This document shows positions 46,671 to 57,415 of a stretch of DNA of 64,000 nucleotides, piece after piece. The DNA comes from Elmis aenea. Its lineage: Eukaryota; Arthropoda; Insecta; Coleoptera; Elmidae. How positions within the stretch are numbered: position 1 is the stretch's first letter; every line of letters begins with the position of its first letter. The translations under genes were made by a program, and so were the position numbers. Under the pieces are notes generated by a model that did not search any database, was not told where the DNA came from, and was given only the letters and a program-made list of their open reading frames with translations. The stretch spans positions 33,359,466 through 33,423,465 of the forward strand of contig OX393577.1 in NCBI GenBank assembly GCA_947652605.1, written 5' to 3'.

Positions 46671-46973
46671 TGTGTTATGAACTGCTGTTCTTTTATATTC
46701 AGTGCATTTTGTAAATATAGTTTAAGTTCTATATTTTAGTGTCCCAAATCTCCAAATTCTTGTATTCTTGGAAATAATTTTGGGTATTCCAAGACCCTTT
46801 ATTGTACATTGTAGGTGCAGTTACCTTTCGGTAGCGTATACGACAAATTAATGGGAACTTAATTATGCTTTTCCTGTAATCTCTATAAATTAGGCTTGTA
46901 CATAGTTTTAAGTATTCATTTTTCTAATTCATTCTAATTCAATCCAGAGTCATTCTGATTTGAAACAAAGGTC

Positions 46974-47398
46974 ACACTCATAACTTTGTCAATACCGAAC
47001 GAATTTAAATTTTAAATAATGTTGAAGGATATAAAACATTTTCTTCAACATATTCTTGATATTAATAAGTCAATATGCCCCAAAATGGCGTATGGCACAA
47101 AGTAACTCTCAGGAGACGATATCATAACACAAAAATTGAGGAAATTTTTCGGATGTGGAACAAATAAAACGTAAAACGTGTAATGAATGGATATGGAACA
47201 AATAAACCCGCAATTTATCTTTAGATTTTTGGATATGGAACAAAGTTAACACTGAGAACTTTGTCAATACCGAACGAATTTAAATTTTAGTTATGTTGAA
47301 GGATATGGAAAAATTTTAACATAATTTTGGTATGAATAAGTCAGTTTGCCCCAAAATGGCGTATGGAACAAAATAACTCTCAGGCGACGAATTGTCTG
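46974..47398. repeat. two-copy direct repeat, ~276-bp period
   Basis: Segments 46980-47130 and 47256-47395 share aactttgtcaataccgaacg, atgttgaaggatat and ccccaaaatggcgtatgg, ending aactctcaggcgacga-like. 'atatggaacaaa' recurs several times across the block. It is an independent duplication 300 bp from the minisatellite. Confidence 0.78.
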
Positions 47399-47399
47399 T

Positions 47400-48410
47400 T
47401 GTAATACTTTACAAATACAAATTAAGGATTATATAAACAATGATTGAAAAATAATAAAATGTGCACTTTTTTCACAACTTTTAATCACTTTTGCTTGTGA
47501 TGCAATAAGTACTGATTGTGAGTATAGGTAATAATTTTATTTTAAAATTGTTTATAACATCTTAATCAACAATGACTCTTCCTAATCAATTTAAATACAT
47601 ACAGTGGAAAGATTGGGGTCGTTAAATTTAAATTATTTGTACAAGGAAACGCACATATAACAGAGAAATGAGAGGTCAGCCATATTCCACCTCGCAAATT
47701 TGCTTCACAATGTCTACGAATTTTTAACAATATATAAGTTTTTATTATTGTCAGGTATTACCGGTACATTTTGCAAGTTGCTGTACAACATTTGTGACGG
47801 TGATCAACACCTGGCAAAAAAAATTAATTAGAAACATAGTAACACTTGCAGTTGAATATTACGAGCAGAATAACAAATTTACTTTTGTTTCTGGTGAAGC
47901 GGGAAGTTCGCAAGAAATGTAAATTTCGCTCGATCTATATGCGACAATTATTTTTTGTATATTTACTCTTCAGCTTTGTAACTTCTTTAATTTAAGATAT
48001 AGAGATTTGCTGTTTATTACAATATATTTAGAACAGCAAAAGTTGTCTCAATATGTTATTAGATTTAACATACATTTACTTATTTTTGTAATATTCAAAC
48101 TGATTTCCTAAATAATGTTTTTTTTTCCAAATAAACTCATGCAAGCGTTTAAAATTTTCCATCACTTGGTATATAATTTGCGAATATGTTTTTTTAAGGA
48201 AAGAACACAAGACGAATCAAAGTAATCTTGAGAATAATTACAAAATGAAAAATATACTGTTTACACATTAATCAAACGGTTTGGCGCTTACAAGGACATG
48301 TGAAAAACTACCTTATGGTAGCTACCCATATACTAATAGCTTAGCTAAGTTTAGCATCTTAGATTTTACATTTAACACAGTTTATACATAATACATAACT
48401 ATTTTTGGTT
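47400..48410. other. AT-rich DNA, no gene seen
   Basis: About 1 kb of AT-rich sequence without recognised features. Confidence 0.5.
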
Positions 48411-49113
48411 TTAGATGTCCTTATTAGGTTTGAAATATGTGGTTGTGGTGTGGCGCTTGTTTAGTGGTTTGGTCCTTAGGTTTTTCCTAGATCTAAGCCT
48501 TTTGACGTATTCCGTGGTATGCTGTTTTATTTCCTCTTTTACAGTTTTGATCTGTAGGTCTTGTCTAATGATAGTATTTGGAAAAAACCAAGGGGGTTGG
48601 TTACTATACTAAGGACTTTGGATTGAAATCTTTCCAATATTTCTATGTTCGAAATTGACTCAGTTCCCCACAGTTGGATCACACATGTCCACATCGGTTT
48701 TAAGATGGATTTATATAGGAGTTTATTTTCTAGTGACAGTTTAGATTTACGTCCAATTAACCAGTAAAAATTGGAAAGTTTCAATCCCAACTGATGAATA
48801 TGTAGTTGCGCCAAGTGAGTCCTTTGTCTAGGGTATTTGGCCTCATCGTGTTGCGTTATCTAGAGGTTATTTAGGGTAATAGCGAATAGATGGGCTCTAT
48901 CTCCTCGGTTCGTGAAGGTGACGTGTACTGACTTAGTCTAATTGACCTTGATTTTCCACTGTTTAAACCATGTTTCCAATTTCCGAAGATGGGAGTGAAA
49001 AATGTGTGACGCTCACTGCTAATATGCCGACCAAAGAAACTCTTCTTACTGCAACATTTGCCAACGACACGGCAGTCCTAGCCCTAACCTCACACGAAAA
49101 TAATAAACTGAAA
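48411..49113 (-). mobile_element. Jockey-like LINE fragment with inverted 5' segment
   Basis: Minus strand, 48993 down to the stop at 48411-48413: HLRKLETWFKQWKIKVN, TKSVHVTFTN, FYWLIGRKSKLSLENKLL, LKPMWTCVIQLWG, then DLQIKTVKEEIKQHTTEYVK. This is the C-terminal part of a Jockey-clade RT. On the plus strand at 49012-49113 a separate piece reads MPTKETLLTATFANDTAVLA and LTSHENNKLKN, the catalytic FADD block (here FAND). In the element that block lies immediately upstream of HLRKLE. So the 5' piece is inverted and abuts the 3' piece. The family differs from the copies at 22595 and 53397. In-frame stops are present; dead. Confidence 0.8.
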
Positions 49114-49650
49114 AATTGAAATAATGAATCAAATATCTTTAAAACAGTTTAATATATTAGGTATGATATATATTAAATTAAACAACATGTTGAAACTGGC
49201 TTTGATCCCTCTAAATGTTTTTTAGTAAATACCAACGCTCTGTGTCTACAAATAAGAAAATTACAGGGTTGAAAAGTACTTACTACTTACTGCAACACTG
49301 TATATAGACAAGCAAAACAAAATTTATAACAACGGACTAGTATAACTTATTGGGTAAAAAGACAACTTTGAGTGCCTCACAGTAGGGTTGAAATTGTAAA
49401 TCAACTTCATTTTTCAGTGGTAAAATGTCATTTGTTGTAAGCATTTTGATTAAATTAAAGAAAAACAGCAAACAGTGTGTTTTTGTGTCTTTTATTAAAT
49501 GGCAGGTTGAACTTATATAAGGAACAATGATAAAATTTTAAACCATTTTATCGATCGTTAACATTGCTCAAATGACCTGAAATAATTTTAATGCATGTTT
49601 TTTTTTATAGGTAGAACAAAACTGTAGGGTGACTCATTAAAATTCAAAAA
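49114..49650. other. AT-rich DNA, no gene seen
   Basis: Spacer between the LINE fragment and the next TIR element. A 'gtagggtgactcatt' at about 49625 resembles a small-element terminus, without a partner. Confidence 0.4.
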
Positions 49651-50241
49651 ATGTAAACAAATGTTTCGGAACAATATTGAACATGTGCCTGAACAGTTGC
49701 GAAACATTGTTTCGGAACAATTTGTATACGTTGTTCCGCGTCCAGACTTAAGTCAGTGTTTCGGTGTTTCTAAACTGATTATCATGTCCAGTGAGGCTAT
49801 TGCAGGAATTTGTGCTGCCAATTTATTTATTTTACTTAACGGCATGTGGACTTTTTTTTCGACTTCGGCAACGGTAACATCAAATGCTTGCGCAATATTT
49901 AAAAAACCATCCTTTTTTTTATTTCTATTTTTGTAGTCACCACAGGTGACATCCCACAAACAAGATGAACTGTGGACTTTTTTTATAAGTTTTAAAGTTT
50001 TCTCTTGATTCCACATTGTATAAAATATAACCAAGAATCACTAACCAAAATTCTGTTTGACTGAACCGTGTTTGACAAAAAACTTGTTCAATGTTCCAAT
50101 GTTTCCCATTTCAACGGGAAACAAGGAACATGCCTTTTGTGTTTCGCATTAAGTTCCGAAACAAGCTAGAAACAAATTTGAGCTGTTCCGAAACATCGGG
50201 AACATTGTTCATGAACACTGTTCCGAAACATTTGTTTACAA
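49651..50241. mobile_element. TIR element (about 590 bp) carrying a MADF reading frame
   Basis: The ends atgtaaacaaatgtttcgga and ttccgaaacatttgtttaca are inverted repeats. gttccgaaac/gtttcggaac motifs recur several times in both subterminal regions. A MADF-like frame lies on the minus strand inside. PIF/Harbinger elements encode a transposase plus a second Myb/MADF-like DNA-binding protein, so this could be a Harbinger derivative that kept only the second gene. That class is inferred. Confidence 0.72.
49753..50034 (-). CDS. MADF-domain-like protein fragment (94 codons)
   Basis: From about residue 7 the frame reads MWNQEKTLKLIKKVHSSSCL, then WDVTCGDYKNRNKKKDGFLN, then IAQAFDVTVAEVEKKV. This reproduces the MADF (Adf-1-type) pattern: W near the start, LI-x-x-h, LWD, Y-x-NR-x-x-K, aW-x-x-IA, then V-x-EV-x-KK. 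MADF domains bind DNA. The domain occupies about 49839-50016 and is complete to the third helix. The last ~28 codons (PLSKINKLAAQIPAIAS...) are less clear. The frame is open, which is unusual in a decayed region. It could be the DNA-binding accessory gene of a Harbinger-type element or a captured host exon. Confidence 0.6.
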   Translation of the reverse strand: MVIFYTMWNQEKTLKLIKKVHSSSCLWDVTCGDYKNRNKKKDGFLNIAQAFDVTVAEVEKKVHMPLSKINKLAAQIPAIASLDMIISLETPKH

Positions 50242-52614
50242 TCTGGACTAGGCTTAAGTGTTAAACTAATGGTCTTTGACAAGGATATCAATAAAAAGCG
50301 TCAACTTAAACGACGAGATAAACCGCGATTAGTGTATGGGTACAAACAATAGGTTTATGCCAAAATATTGAAATTAGGTTTAGCAATTAACCCAGAAATT
50401 GAAATTTGCTGTAAGTCACTGCAACTTAACTTAAATTACTATTAAGATATATTTATGAAATGCATCAAGACTGTTACTTTTAATGTTTTAATTAATATTC
50501 AATTTTTGACTTTTATTAATTAATTAACAATAATGTGACATTAATAGCTTATAAACTTTTTCACCAAGGCAACAAGTTAGATGTTTCATATAGCTTAGTT
50601 AAACATGCTTTATTTGCAAGTACTTTTGCCGACTTTAATTTGAGTAATTAATTAAGAAATATTATTACATTTATTATAAGCTTGTTAATTAACAATAAAA
50701 TGTGTACCATATTAGTACGTTGCATTCAATGTGTCTGATCAATAATTAATTATAAAGGATTCTATTGCTTATTGAATACCATAGCAAAACAAATTGACCA
50801 TGATCACGATTGTCCACTATAATGTGTAAATAAATAAATAAATAAATTGATAAGTAGCAAAAATTGACGAATGATTTAATTCAAAACGATTTTTACATTA
50901 TTAAAAGATTAAAACTATACGTTGTGGAATGAATAAAATGTTAATAATATTGACGTATATAAAAATCCCCTTTAATTGTGCGTGTACTCGATAACTTCTG
51001 TTATTTCACAATATTTTGTGGTAAAATTTTCCAATAAAAATTCCTTTAACTCAATAAATGAATCCAACGAACTAATTTTAATTGTCAATAAAATTGTGTT
51101 AATGTTCATCGTATGATGTCAAAACGATGTAGAAAATTTGTTCTGGTCAGATCAAATCTAGTATTATTAAGTCTAATGTAATATTGTAACCACAGACTAA
51201 TTTTTCGCCCATTACCTATTTACAACTCTTAAATGTTTTTAAATGTATCGATCAATAAATGGGAATAGTAATAAATTTACCAGTTTTCTCTCTTTTAAAT
51301 TAATTTCTTAAACAGTGACAGGATTCAGCCTAAAAGTGAAAGTAAAACTGTGTTTCCTAAATGGTTTTAAAATTTTCAAAGCCTACTAGATTAATTATAT
51401 TCATTATTACGTGATTACATATAAATTATTATTTAACAAAAAATATCTTAAGACGTATCAATTTAAGATATAAAACATACTTATTTTTTTTGAAACACAA
51501 TTCCATTACCTATAAAAATGTAGAAAATATTTTAATAATGTTTTAAATATATTGCAATATGCACAGAGAAATATATGTATACAACCTTTGTGTTATTTTT
51601 ATTGTTTAACTGATTAGGAGCTACTGTTACATTGTTCTATATCTGTCAAAATTTTCGAGAAAAGGTTAATAACGCAAAAAGTGTTTTAGGGGCATTAAAC
51701 ATACGTTTTCAAAGAGAATTTAATTCATTATCTAAAAGGTGTAACATATTATGCACGATGTTTTATTTAAAGTAAAAAAGTTATGTTTTGGTATGCGAAA
51801 ATGGAAGATTCCCTATAGTTAAAAATAATTTTAAGTTATGCAATTATAGATCTCAAACAACTTTTTTATTGAAACTTTCTTAGATTATTGATTAATAAGT
51901 GAGATATGAACGCATTAGGTGGACACCCTGTATTCAGTAAAATATTCAGAAAATTATTTTGGTGCAATGAATAATGTTTTGTTTTTCACGTGATGTATTT
52001 CGAAATATATTGTAAGACGGTAAATCTAAAAAAGTTTTACGTACAACACGATTAAAGTGAAATACTATAGCACAAACTTTTCCTTTATTTAACCGAAAGT
52101 GGACATAAATAGCTTTTTAATGGCACTTTATCAGTTTTTTTTTAAATGCAAAAGTCGTGCAAATTTTGCTAGTTGTAATCATTTCTATATTAAATAATTT
52201 TTAAAAAAATATTCTTTAATAAGCATGGTTAACGAAATTATAAAATTTGACATTAAAATAATTTAAGAATATCGGGCGTAGTAGTTCCATTAAATTCAAT
52301 TCTCAACATATAGTATTAATAAAACTATCTTTAAAATGGTAAATTAAAAAGCCGGTTAATAGATAAAATAAACGCCAAATGCTAACAATCACCACCTGAA
52401 TACCTTCATCTATGCGCACTTGAACGGAAAATAGTTTAAAGAACAAAAAATAATTTTGCTGGTTATCACACCAAGAACTCCTCAGTCCTTTAATTACTTG
52501 GTATTAAGAAATATAGATGTTTACTAAAGTCACATTTTTAGAGGTTTATTCTTGTTTAGACTGCACTTGGTGCTAATAATTTTAAGAGTAATTGAATAAT
52601 AATAATGTACATAA
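50242..52614. other. AT-rich DNA, no gene seen
   Basis: About 2.4 kb of AT-rich DNA. A lone inverse terminus (ggacaccctgta) ends at about 51931. A short aaataaat run lies near 50830. Nothing else is recognised. Confidence 0.5.
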
Positions 52615-52622
52615 AAAATAAA

Positions 52623-52977
52623 GGTAATCTTCAGATGGTATACACTGTCATGGCGGCTTGGTAAATCATGTGTACTTCGGATATGTTCGTGTGGAATTTG
52701 AATGTTAGGTTCACTACTGCCTACTTTTGACGTGACGTACGAAATATTTGGTCAGTAATAGAAGGTCAGGTTAAAGGTTATTTAAAGCTTTTTTTAAATA
52801 ACTAATGAAAATAAAGGTTCTGGGTTATTTTCATTTTATAAAAAGGCTTTCGCCAACCTTAAACCTGTTTCTCATTTGATGTTTTGTGAACCTAGCACTC
52901 ATAATCGACACGAAAATATCCGAGGTACACTTGATCTGCCAAGCCGCTATGACAGTGTACACCATCTGAAGTTTACC
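52623..52977. mobile_element. palindromic MITE with 8-bp duplication (355 bp), Merlin-like
   Basis: The ends ggtaatcttcagatggtata and the inverted acaccatctgaagtttacc form arms of about 65 bp (gtacactgtcat.gcggcttgg in both). Flanks are aaaataaa on both sides (52615-52622, 52978-52985), an 8-bp duplication, though in AT-rich sequence. Termini starting GG with 8-bp duplication would fit Merlin, but this is tentative. The interior has an inverted pair on aggtcaggttaaaggtt. Confidence 0.78.
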
Positions 52978-53089
52978 AAAATAAATATAATAACAGAAAA
53001 GCTATTACCTGGAAGTCGGAAGTCCTAAATGTCAACATTTGCTACAAGTCTGTGAAGCAGCCTTCCAATACAAATATAAGTTATTGGTA

Positions 53090-53370
53090 TCGATGGATTC
53101 GTTAAGAGATGCTCCATTTAAATAGCCCCATATACCATTACAGTTCCATTAAAAAAAAATGCTTTTTGTCAAAAAGCCGAGTCTGAAACCTTCAAAGCCG
53201 ATCAAGGTAACCTAAATGGCAATACAAATTTACATAAAAGTTTTCGGACACTTGTTGACAAAATGAAATTCAATGTATGTAGGTCCCGCCACTCAAAAAA
53301 TGAATTATCGTCCAAAAATTATTTGAGGGTATAAAAATTAATCAAAATGGTGCGGTTGCATATTTAATTT
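53090..53370 (+). repeat. dispersed repeat, copy B (partner at 9005-9310)
   Basis: Shares tcgatggattcgtta, gatgctccatttaaata, aaagccgat-like text and caaaatggtgcggttgcat with the copy at 9005, with many substitutions. Same orientation. Class unknown. Confidence 0.7.
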
Positions 53371-53396
53371 GACTGGTTGAACATGAAGTAATTTAA

Positions 53397-55624
53397 TTTT
53401 TTATTTTTTTTTTAATTAACCCTTGTGGAGTTTATGACTTGCAATCTGGTCTTTGAGACCAATAAGCAGTTTAATTCTAGCCTAAATTAATAAAGTTCAA
53501 AGTCTAAGGTTTACCCAATAGTAGTCCTTAGTTTGCTAATATATAAGTACACTAATTATTAACGTGCACGCTACCGCACAGTCTCTGCTTTTAAACTTTT
53601 ACTTAAACTAACTCAAAAAATTTAACCCTTTTGAGTCTTCTTAGTAACCCTGTAGTGTCCAGGAGCTGGATCGCCTCGACGTTTACATGATGATGGAGCC
53701 TTTCTTCGTGGCCCTTGGCAAACTTCTTAATTGTGTCGGTAACAGTGTCCATGTTGAGGTCCCGATGTATGTCACTGTTTCTGCAGTACCAGGTTGCATC
53801 AGCGATGTTCCTTAATGCTTTGTTCTGGAATCTCTGGATGATCTGAGTATTGCTCTGTTTGGTGCATCCCCATAGCTGTATCCCATATGTCCATACAGGT
53901 TTTAAAATTTGCTTGTATAGCAAAAGTTTATTATGTACGGACACAGGGGAATTCCTCCCAATTAGCCAGTACATTTTTTTATATTTGATGCCTATTTCTT
54001 CCCTTTTTTCTTGACATGAGCCTTCCAGCGTAGCTTAGCGTCCAATGTAATACCCAAGTATTTTGCTGTGTTGGAGTATGGTATTTGCTTACTCTTTAAG
54101 TTGATTGGTACATGTTCAATTCTCTTGTTGGTGAAATTGACATGTACTGATTTTGTTTCGTTTAACTTTATACGCCATGTTTTTGTCCAGTTGTTGATCT
54201 GATTGGCAGCTGCTTGTAATTTCTCTGATGATTCTGTATTGTTTCTTCCTACTGCTAAAATTGCCGTGTCGTCGGCAAAGGTCGCTATAGTACTGTTTTC
54301 TAGCTTTGGAATATCACAAGTATACAATAGGTATAGGACCGGACCTAGTACGCTTCCTTGTGGAACTCCTGCTTTAATTTCTTTAAGTTCTGAATAAGAT
54401 TCTTCTTGCTTTATCCTAAAGTGTCTCTCAGAGATGTACGACTGAAGAATTTGGGAGTATTGTTTTGGGAGAAGCGATCTTAGTTTATAATTTAAACCAT
54501 CATGCCTGCGCTACGTCTAGAAAGATGGTAGAACAAACTTTTTTTTCTCCTAGGGCTTTTTCTATGACATTCGTAATTCTGTGTACCTGGTCAATAGTTG
54601 AATGTTTATTTCTAAATCCAAATGGATGGGAAGGAATTAGTTCTTTTTCTTCTATTATTGGCTTCATTCTTTTGAGCAACAGCTTTTCAAACAGTTTCGA
54701 TATAACAGGCAATAATGAGATTGGCCTGTAAGATGAAACTTCATGAGGAGGTTTTCCTAATTTAGGGATCATAATCACCTCTGCAACTTTCCATAGCCTA
54801 GGTACATACTTGAGCCTAAAGGCAGCATTTATTAGGGTGGTCAGTTTTACTATGGCTTTCCTTGGGAGATGTCTAAGCACTTCACCAATAATTAAATCAA
54901 ACCCAGGGGCTTTTTTCGGGTTAATATTTTCTTTAATTGCAGTAATTACTTCATTAGGTGTTGTAGGTCTGATTTCATTGTTTTCTTGTAGGATTTCTTC
55001 CCAGTCAGGAGCTTCTTCGTTTCCTCCATGTGGTTGGAACGTTTTTTCTAAATGATCTGCGAATATTTTGGCTTTTTGTTTACTATTTCGGGCCCATTTT
55101 CCATCCGGTTGTCTTATTGGCGGGTTTTGCACGATTGGTCTTTTTAGCTGTTTGGTCGCTTTCCATAGAGAATAGTCAGTGCTACTATCATTTGTTAATT
55201 CTTTTAGGTAAGCATTTATGGAATCGTTTTTGATTTGTTTAATTTCCCGTTTAAGTTGTTGACTGCAGTTATTCAATTTTGTTTTATCTTGAGGGTATCT
55301 AGATTGCTGCCATTTTCTTCTTAGTTTTCTCTTTTCAGAGATCAACTCTCTAATTTCTTTTGGGTAGTTATTACCCGAGACTCTGCGTTTAATCTTAGGA
55401 GTATTTTTCCACGCAGTCTGCTGTATGTTATTATTGAAGATTTCTACTTCTTCTTCAAGTTGTTTTTCGTTTCTTAATGGTACCGATAGATTGCTTTTCT
55501 CTTCAAGGCATAGTTTGAAGTTGTCCCAATCTGTCAGTTTGTTTACTAATATCGGATTGTTTTCTTTCTTTATAATATTTTGGCTAATGGTTAATAGAAT
55601 TGGTGAATGATCCGAATCAATATC
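53397..55624 (-). mobile_element. Jockey-like LINE, copy 2 (2.2 kb, 5'-truncated)
   Basis: Longer member of the family at 22595. It begins (minus) at about 55624 inside the endonuclease domain (DIDSDHSPILLTIS) and ends with an A-rich tail at about 53397-53415. The two 3' untranslated regions match (ccaataagc.gtttaattctagcctaa). No target duplication is evident. Confidence 0.87.
53603..55623 (-). pseudogene. Jockey-like endonuclease end plus RT, two frameshifts
   Basis: From the 5' break the minus strand reads DSDHSPILLTIS, the closing motif of an APE-type endonuclease. A basic linker follows (EKRKLRRKWQQSRYPQDKTK), then the RT domain including PGFDLIIGEVLRHLPR, SSYRPISLLPVISKLFE and IFLDVAQA. 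At about 54515 it loses 17 bp relative to copy 1, which removes FDKVW of motif A and shifts frame. The next frame holds FADDTAILAVG and KYLGITLDAKLRWKAHV. A one-base loss in an A-run at about 53990 shifts again to MYWLIGRNSP...LKPVWTYGIQLWG and the C-terminus. The catalytic motif A aspartate region is disrupted, so it is inactive. Confidence 0.87.
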
Positions 55625-56305
55625 CCATTATTATCCCAAATAATGTAACAAACTTTTAGCTAAAGAAGGTAAGCGATTAAAGCAAACGCAGTATTCGAAT
55701 TTACAAATAAATTCACATTGAACTAAACCCAATTTTTATTTCTTAATAATTGCAAAAATAAAACATATGACTTTCGTATTTTCATTATTTGAAACAAAAA
55801 TCATTATCATCAGCTAGTTGTGTAAACCTTTAAACCATTTATTTATGAAAGAAACAATAAAAAAACTTCAAGTGCGAATCCGGTTATAATTAAGCAACGC
55901 AATTTTATAATACATTCGTGTAATAAAGAGTGTTTTAAAATCATATTCTTAAAAAAATTCAGTGTTACTATCATATTGCAATACTTAACCTTGAACACAT
56001 GTCATTATTATTCATGATCTAGTGAAAAGTTACATATAATAACTGATAGCGTGTAAATTAACTGCATGATTTCTTGCAAAGTAAATTGTTTCACTTATTG
56101 AACGCCTTTGTTTCGGACTTAAATTTAGTACAGAATGGTTATTAAACCAATTATGTTCATTAACTTCATGTTCAAATAACTGCCGAATTACATTTTGCCT
56201 TGAAACCTTCACAAGAATTTATATTTAGTGTATTACGGGAGCATATACATTAATTGCAGCAGAACTTCTGCTCCTTACATTGTTTTATACGTATAATAGT
56301 TATGT
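55625..56305. other. AT-rich DNA, no gene seen
   Basis: Noncoding AT-rich stretch between the LINE and the next repeat. A 60-codon open frame at 56030-56212 has no family motif. Confidence 0.45.
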
Positions 56306-56460
56306 ACAGGGTATAAAACATGTTTCACTTTTCGATGTGGCATTATTGCTATCTCCGCAAATATTAAAAATACAAGGTTGGTTAAATGTGACAAAATTTA
56401 GCTTCTAATTGTAAATAAGATTTTGTTTTGTTTAAAAATACCATGACTTTTATGCAATCG
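56306..56460 (+). repeat. dispersed repeat, copy A (partner at 57265-57415)
   Basis: Starts tacagggtataaaaca and includes ttgctatctccg, atacaaggttggttaa and ttgttttgtttaaaaat.ccatg. A diverged copy lies within the hAT at 56553-57796. The acagggt start suggests a small TIR element; the other end is not clear. Confidence 0.65.
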
Positions 56461-56740
56461 GGACTTAGGGTGGTATTCATAGGCACCCATTATTTGTCAT
56501 ATAATTACCAATCAGAAAATCTGTGATTATTGTTAAGTCTGATGATTTCGACTAGGGATTCTAAATTTACCGACTTTTTGAATTACCGGTAATTCGGTAA
56601 AATTTTCAATCAAAACCGGTTTACCGGTAATTTACCGGTAAATCATAATATTATAAAATATGTACATATATTGTATATAGATAAGTATAATTGTTTTTTT
56701 TTTTTTAGATTTTCGCGGTTACTAACATTTTTAATATAAT

Positions 56741-57109
56741 TTTCGGAGTTTATCCGCGTAACCCTATAGGGCAGTGGTTTCCAACCTGTGGGGCGCGCCC
56801 CCCTAGGGGGGCGCGAGACTATTACAAGGGGGGCGCGCAGCTGTTACCAAAATATCATTTTTGAATATAAACAAACAATAAGAACTTTATTTTTACAGAA
56901 TATGGTATATTGTTTTGTAGCCAATTAAATAATTATTATATTAGAACAGTATTTATGAAATTAGATTGAAACGAAATGTGAGGGGGGCGCAATTTTTTTT
57001 TTTATGAAAAAGGGGGGCGGAGGTACGAAAAGGTTGGAAAGCACTGCTATAGGGAGAGCTTGCCGAAACGTCGAGCCAATTTAAATATTACGCGGATAAA
57101 CTCCGAAAA
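56741..57109. repeat. 22-bp inverted repeat split by a hAT MITE
   Basis: ttttcggagtttatccgcgt-aa at 56741-56762 is matched inverted by 57088-57109. Without the hAT MITE the two arms would be about 40-45 bp apart, forming a strong hairpin. Confidence 0.7.
56772..57046 (+). mobile_element. hAT MITE with gcgccccc blocks, copy B (275 bp)
   Basis: The ends cagtggtttccaacc and ggttggaaagcactg are inverted, with an exact duplication ctataggg (56764-56771, 57047-57054). It is an inverted near-identical copy of 35626-35901. Confidence 0.92.
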
Positions 57110-57264
57110 CCATATTAAAAAAATATATATTTATTTAGTATTTAACTGATTGGGATAGTTGAGGCCTAAACTATCACAATCAGTTTCATACAATATATCA
57201 GTTAAGAGCCATCAACGTAAATTTTTTATGTAATAATAATAATATAATTCAATATCAAATAAGA

Positions 57265-57415
57265 GTACAAAGGGTGTTCTTTTCCATGGGACACTATTGC
57301 TATCTCCGTAAATAATGAATATACAAGGTTGGTTAATGGGACAAAAGTTAGCTATTTAGGAGTGTATTTTAAACAAGATCTTGTTTTGTTTAAAAATTCC
57401 ATGGCTTGCGTGATT
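57265..57415 (+). repeat. dispersed repeat, copy B (partner at 56306-56460)
   Basis: Shares actattgctatctccgtaaa, atacaaggttggttaa and ttgttttgtttaaaaattcc with 56306-56460. It lies inside the hAT at 56553-57796, so it inserted there or was part of it. Confidence 0.65.
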
